A stretch of 64,000 nucleotides of DNA from Vandammella animalimorsus. GTDB taxonomy: Bacteria > Pseudomonadota > Gammaproteobacteria > Burkholderiales > Burkholderiaceae_C. Both the position numbers and the translations under genes were made by a program. The notes below the pieces were generated by a model. It was not told where the DNA came from. It searched no databases and saw nothing but the letters and a program-made list of their open reading frames with translations. The stretch's first letter is position 1, and each line of letters begins with the position of its first letter. Shown piece after piece: positions 60,858 to 64,000 of this stretch. The DNA lies in the NCBI RefSeq assembly GCF_002285285.1, contig NZ_NSJF01000001.1, positions 372,001-436,000 on the forward strand, read 5' to 3'.

Positions 60858-61181
60858 TCAGACGCGAAAGGATTCCCCGCAGCCGCAGCGGTCACGCTCA
60901 TTGGGGTTGCTGAACTTGAAGCCTTCGTTCAACCCTTCACGGACAAAGTCCAGCTCCGTGCCATCCAGATAGGCCAGGCTTTTTGGGTCGACCAGCAGCT
61001 TGATGCCGTGGCTTTCAAAGACGACATCGTTGGCGTTGGGCTCGTCGACATATTCCAATTGGTAAGCAAGGCCCGAGCAACCCGTGGTCTTGACGCCCAG
61101 GCGGACACCCACGCCTTTACCGCGCCGGTTCAAATAGCGCTGAACGTGTTGTGCTGCGGCTTCAGTCAGTGTGACGGCCAT
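60858..61181 (-). CDS. iscA: A-type iron-sulfur carrier IscA
   Basis: IscA carries clusters or iron to target proteins. The 107-residue protein has the three conserved cysteines: TTGCSGLAY and the C-terminal CGCGESF. Flanking signatures are [10 protein letters not shown] and LDGTELDFV. It lies 63 bases downstream of iscU. Confidence 0.96.
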   Translation of the reverse strand: MAVTLTEAAAQHVQRYLNRRGKGVGVRLGVKTTGCSGLAYQLEYVDEPNANDVVFESHGIKLLVDPKSLAYLDGTELDFVREGLNEGFKFSNPNERDRCGCGESFRV

Positions 61182-61244
61182 GGTGAGTCTGTCCTGTCAG
61201 ATGTGCTTGGTACGCATCAGTGCTTGAGTGTGAGAAAGGCTTGT

Positions 61245-61676
61245 TCAGCCTGCAGCCGATGCAGTGGCCACATCGCCTTCTCGCTGCTGGGCTTGTTGCT
61301 GCTTGGAACGGTAGTCCTGCACAGCGGCCTTGATGGCGTCTTCGGCCAGGATGGAGCAATGCACCTTGACGGGCGGCAGGGCCAGCTCTTCGGCGATGAC
61401 GCTGTTTTTCAAGGCGGCGGCCTCATCGAGGGTCTTGCCTTTGACCCATTCGGTCACCAGCGAGGAAGATGCAATGGCCGAGCCACAGCCATAGGTCTTG
61501 AAGCGGGCATCTTCGATGACGCCCGTTTGCGGGTTGACCTTGATTTGCAGCTTCATGACATCGCCGCATGCAGGCGCGCCCACCATGCCGGTGCCAACCG
61601 AGCTGTCGCCCTTGTCGAAGGAGCCGACGTTGCGGGGGTTTTCATAATGGTCGATGACTTTGTCAGAGTAGGCCAT
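61245..61676 (-). CDS. iscU: iron-sulfur cluster scaffold IscU
   Basis: IscU is the scaffold on which [2Fe-2S] clusters form. The 143-residue protein has ligands C37, D39, C64 and C107 (PACGD, YGCGSAIASSS, VHCSILAEDA) and the HscA-recognition motif LPPVK at 100-104. A Gln/Ala-rich tail of about 15 residues extends beyond the usual end. It lies between iscS and iscA. Confidence 0.97.
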   Translation of the reverse strand: MAYSDKVIDHYENPRNVGSFDKGDSSVGTGMVGAPACGDVMKLQIKVNPQTGVIEDARFKTYGCGSAIASSSLVTEWVKGKTLDEAAALKNSVIAEELALPPVKVHCSILAEDAIKAAVQDYRSKQQQAQQREGDVATASAAG

Positions 61677-61777
61677 GGCAGGCTCCAGTATGTTTCATCT
61701 TGGGGGAATGGGGGCCGCGGAGGCATGCATGACGCCGATGCCGCTGCGCAGCCAAGGATTGCTTGAATGCGCGGCTC

Positions 61778-62992
61778 TTAATGCGCTGCCCATTGGATGG
61801 TGCTCAGATCGATCCCTTCCTGGTACATCTCCCACAGGGGGCTGAGCTCACGCAGGCGCGCGACATTCTCGCGGATGGTGGCGATGGCGTTGTCCACCTC
61901 TTCCTCGGTCGTGAAGCGCCCGAAAGTCATGCGCAGGCTGCTGTGCGCCAGCTCATCGCTGCGGCCCAAGGCGCGCAGCACGTAGCTGGGCTCCAGGCTG
62001 GCAGAGGTGCAGGCCGAGCCCGAAGACACGGCAATGCCCTTGATGCCCATGATCAGCGATTCGCCTTCGACGAAGTTGAAACTGATGTTGAGGTTGTGCG
62101 GCACGCGTTGCTGCAGGTCGCCATTGATGAAGACTTGCTCAATGTCGCTCAGGCCGTCGATCAGGCGTTTTTGCAGGCGTTGGGCATGGGCGTAGTCCTG
62201 CGCCATTTCTTCCTGGGCAATGCGATAAGCCTCGCCCATGCCGACGATCTGATGCGTTGCTAGGGTACCCGAGCGCATGCCACGCTCATGGCCGCCGCCG
62301 TGAATCTGGGCCTCCAACCGCACACGCGGCTTGCGCCGCACGTAAAGAGCGCCAATGCCTTTGGGGCCGTAAGATTTATGCGAGGCTAGGCTCATCAGGT
62401 CAATGGGCATGGTCTTCATGTCCAGCGCGATCTTGCCGGTAGCCTGTGCAGCATCGACGTGGAAAATCACGCCGCGCTGGCGACACATGGCGCCAATGGC
62501 ATTTAGATCTTGAATGACGCCGATCTCATTGTTGACGGCCATGACGCTGAGCAAGGTGGTGTCGGGCCTGAAAGCCGCCTCCAGGGCCTGCAGATCCAGC
62601 AGGCCGTTTTCCTGCACATCAAGGTAGGTGACTTCAAATCCTTGACGCTCCATTTCACGCATGGTGTCCAGCACAGCTTTGTGCTCGGTCTTCACGGTGA
62701 TCAGGTGCTTGCCCTTGCCTTTGTAGAAATGCGCCGCCCCCTTGATGGCCAGGTTGTCCGATTCGGTAGCGCCGCTGGTCCAAACGATTTCGCGAGGGTC
62801 GGCGCCGATCAGATCGGCCACTTGCTTGCGAGCCTTTTCGATGGCTTCTTCCGCCTCCCAGCCCCAGGCATGACTGCGCGAGGCCGCATTGCCAAAGTGT
62901 TCGGACAGCCAGGGAATCATGGCCTGCACGACACGCGGATCCACCGGTGTAGTGGCGCCGTAATCGAGGTAGATAGGCAGATGGGGAGTCAT
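61778..62992 (-). CDS. iscS: cysteine desulfurase IscS
   Basis: IscS is the PLP-dependent enzyme that takes sulfur from cysteine for cluster and tRNA thiolation pathways. The 404-residue protein has the PLP lysine K206 (SHKSYGPKG) and the persulfide cysteine C328 in [15 protein letters not shown], at the same numbers as E. coli IscS. The C-terminus ends in a short conserved helix and WAAH. It follows iscR by 172 bases. Confidence 0.97.
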   Translation of the reverse strand: MTPHLPIYLDYGATTPVDPRVVQAMIPWLSEHFGNAASRSHAWGWEAEEAIEKARKQVADLIGADPREIVWTSGATESDNLAIKGAAHFYKGKGKHLITVKTEHKAVLDTMREMERQGFEVTYLDVQENGLLDLQALEAAFRPDTTLLSVMAVNNEIGVIQDLNAIGAMCRQRGVIFHVDAAQATGKIALDMKTMPIDLMSLASHKSYGPKGIGALYVRRKPRVRLEAQIHGGGHERGMRSGTLATHQIVGMGEAYRIAQEEMAQDYAHAQRLQKRLIDGLSDIEQVFINGDLQQRVPHNLNISFNFVEGESLIMGIKGIAVSSGSACTSASLEPSYVLRALGRSDELAHSSLRMTFGRFTTEEEVDNAIATIRENVARLRELSPLWEMYQEGIDLSTIQWAAH

Positions 62993-63164
62993 AGTGGGAT
63001 TTGCTTATGGAGCATTAGAGCAGTCATCTGTGTCGTGAGCTGCTCATATATGCATGGATGTGATTACAGAGATTGCGAACGCGCTGGTGTTGCGAAAGCG
63101 TTTGGGCTGTCAGTTTGTACAACCTATGGGTGGGCCACCAGTCGAGCTATTGCCGGACTGCGGC

Positions 63165-63701
63165 TTAGGATTTGGCCAGTGCATTGCCCAGTGCGAAGAC
63201 GGAATTGGGCGCATTGACGCGGATGGGTTTGACCACTGGGGCAGAGGAAATAGTGCGCCGTGCGGGGCCACGCTCTTCCACTTGTACCCCTTTGGCGATT
63301 TGGTCGTCCACGAGCTTTTTCAGGGTGACGGAATCAAGAAAGTCAACCATGCGCTGGTTCAGCGCCGTCCAGAGGTCGTGCGTCATGCAACGATGGCCCT
63401 CGCCCAAGCAGTTGCCTTTGCCGCCGCACTGGGTGGCATCAATGGGCTCATCGACGGAGACGATGATGTCGGCTACGGTAATTTCTTCTGCCTTGCGCGC
63501 CAGTGTGTATCCGCCGCCAGGGCCGCGTGTGGACTCCACCAACTGATGGCGGCGCAGTTTGCCAAAGAGCTGCTCCAGGTAGGACAGTGAAATCTGCTGG
63601 CGCTGGCTGATGGCCGCCAGTGTTACGGGGCCACTGCCTTCACGCAGTGCCAGATCGATCATGGCGGTGACGGCAAAACGGCCTTTGGTGGTCAAACGCA
63701 T
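63165..63701 (-). CDS. iscR: iron-sulfur cluster regulator IscR
   Basis: IscR is an Rrf2-family repressor that binds a [2Fe-2S] cluster and controls the isc operon. The 178-residue protein has the winged helix-turn-helix (RFAVTAMIDLALR, ISLSYLEQLFGKLR) and the cluster cysteines C92, C98 and C105 in the loop QCGGKGNCLGEGHRC, plus a histidine shortly after. It heads the minus-strand isc operon. Confidence 0.96.
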   Translation of the reverse strand: MRLTTKGRFAVTAMIDLALREGSGPVTLAAISQRQQISLSYLEQLFGKLRRHQLVESTRGPGGGYTLARKAEEITVADIIVSVDEPIDATQCGGKGNCLGEGHRCMTHDLWTALNQRMVDFLDSVTLKKLVDDQIAKGVQVEERGPARRTISSAPVVKPIRVNAPNSVFALGNALAKS

Positions 63702-63862
63702 GGTGCGGCTCCTTTCCGTTGGTCTGCTTGCGGGCCACAAAGGCCGAGAGTGCAGGCAGAAGGTGAATGGATGGCGTGGGCCTCACGCAGTGGATGTATG
63801 TGGATGGCTTCAGGCCGCATCAGGCTTTTCGATGCATGGAAGCTACATACGGGATATTCCTA

Positions 63863-63898
63863 AGTGTAGCACAAGCCCTAGAATTTTTGTCGGGTAAT
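63863..63898 (-). promoter_or_regulatory. isc operon promoter with candidate IscR site
   Basis: On the minus strand a TACACT -10 box (63868-63863) lies about 160 bases before iscR. Directly upstream is ATTACCCGAC followed by an A/T-rich centre and CTAGGGCTTGT, an imperfect inverted layout similar to IscR type 1 sites. It covers the -35 region (CCGACA), as expected for a repressor. Confidence 0.45.
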
Positions 63899-63912
63899 CA
63901 ATTTGGCCCGAT

Positions 63913-64000
63913 TCAGGTCTGATCGCCCGGGCGCTGTGCAAAGTGCTGCGCCAACACGGCACAGACCATCAATTGGATCTGGTGGAACACCATGATGGGC
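63913..64000 (-). CDS. possible C-terminal end of an unidentified gene
   Basis: A minus-strand frame enters from the right edge and ends with a TGA at 63915-63913, just upstream of the iscR promoter. The visible 28 residues include VFHQIQLMVCAVLAQHF and look protein-like, but they are too few to name a family. It could be non-coding. Confidence 0.35.
   Translation of the reverse strand, partial: PIMVFHQIQLMVCAVLAQHFAQRPGDQT

Overview
The window is a contiguous piece of a GC-rich (mid-60s percent by eye) betaproteobacterial chromosome. Protein families, gene order and codon use fit Burkholderiales, most likely family Comamonadaceae. This is my judgement from family resemblance; no search was run. 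Genes are dense, often with ATGA or GTGA start-stop overlaps, and most are housekeeping.

Layout, left to right. 0-9 kb: the 3' end of a Kdo transferase gene, a PmtA-like methyltransferase, the pilus ATPase gene pilU, an Acg-like nitroreductase, dapE-prmB, a LysR regulator and dprA. 8.7-12.7 kb: an orphan class Ib nrdF divergent from parC, with an 18-bp perfect palindrome between them, then a single-domain rhodanese. 12.8-14.6 kb: a reverse transcriptase gene on the minus strand, preceded by about 170 nt of highly structured DNA with the architecture of a retron msr-msd RNA. This is the most interesting item in the window. 14.6-16.3 kb: a MaoC hydratase, tRNA-Leu(UAA) and an unknown secreted protein of different base composition. 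16.3-25.7 kb: a long leader with two intrinsic terminators, then the translation operon rimP-nusA-infB-rbfA-truB, a macrodomain gene and typA. 25.7-25.8 kb: a two-repeat, one-spacer type I-E CRISPR remnant without cas genes. 25.9-35.8 kb: a ModE-like regulator, a large MscK-type channel, and the molybdenum-cofactor genes mogA-moeA-(moaE::mobA fusion)-moaD divergent from moaA-mobB.

35.8-42.6 kb: a cobalamin riboswitch followed by btuB-btuF-btuC-btuD and a luciferase-like oxidoreductase. 42.6-44.7 kb: an ECF sigma factor with two DUF proteins on the minus strand. 45-49.2 kb: ilvB-ilvH-ilvC, a small unknown protein and a candidate small RNA. 49.5-57.7 kb: rsmB, purN, a pair of acyl-CoA dehydrogenases, a TPR-methyltransferase, ribF and fdhD. 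57.7-63.9 kb: the ISC iron-sulfur operon iscR-iscS-iscU-iscA-hscB-hscA-fdx on the minus strand, with a candidate IscR-controlled promoter.

Functional links: the ModE-like protein, the Moco genes and fdhD (formate dehydrogenase maturation) belong to molybdoenzyme biology, and MoaA is a radical-SAM iron-sulfur enzyme served by the ISC system. The riboswitch and btu genes form one B12-uptake unit. The retron (RT plus RNA, no recognisable separate effector) and the CRISPR remnant are the only defence-related traces. Nothing in the window looks like an intact prophage, insertion sequence or integrative element.
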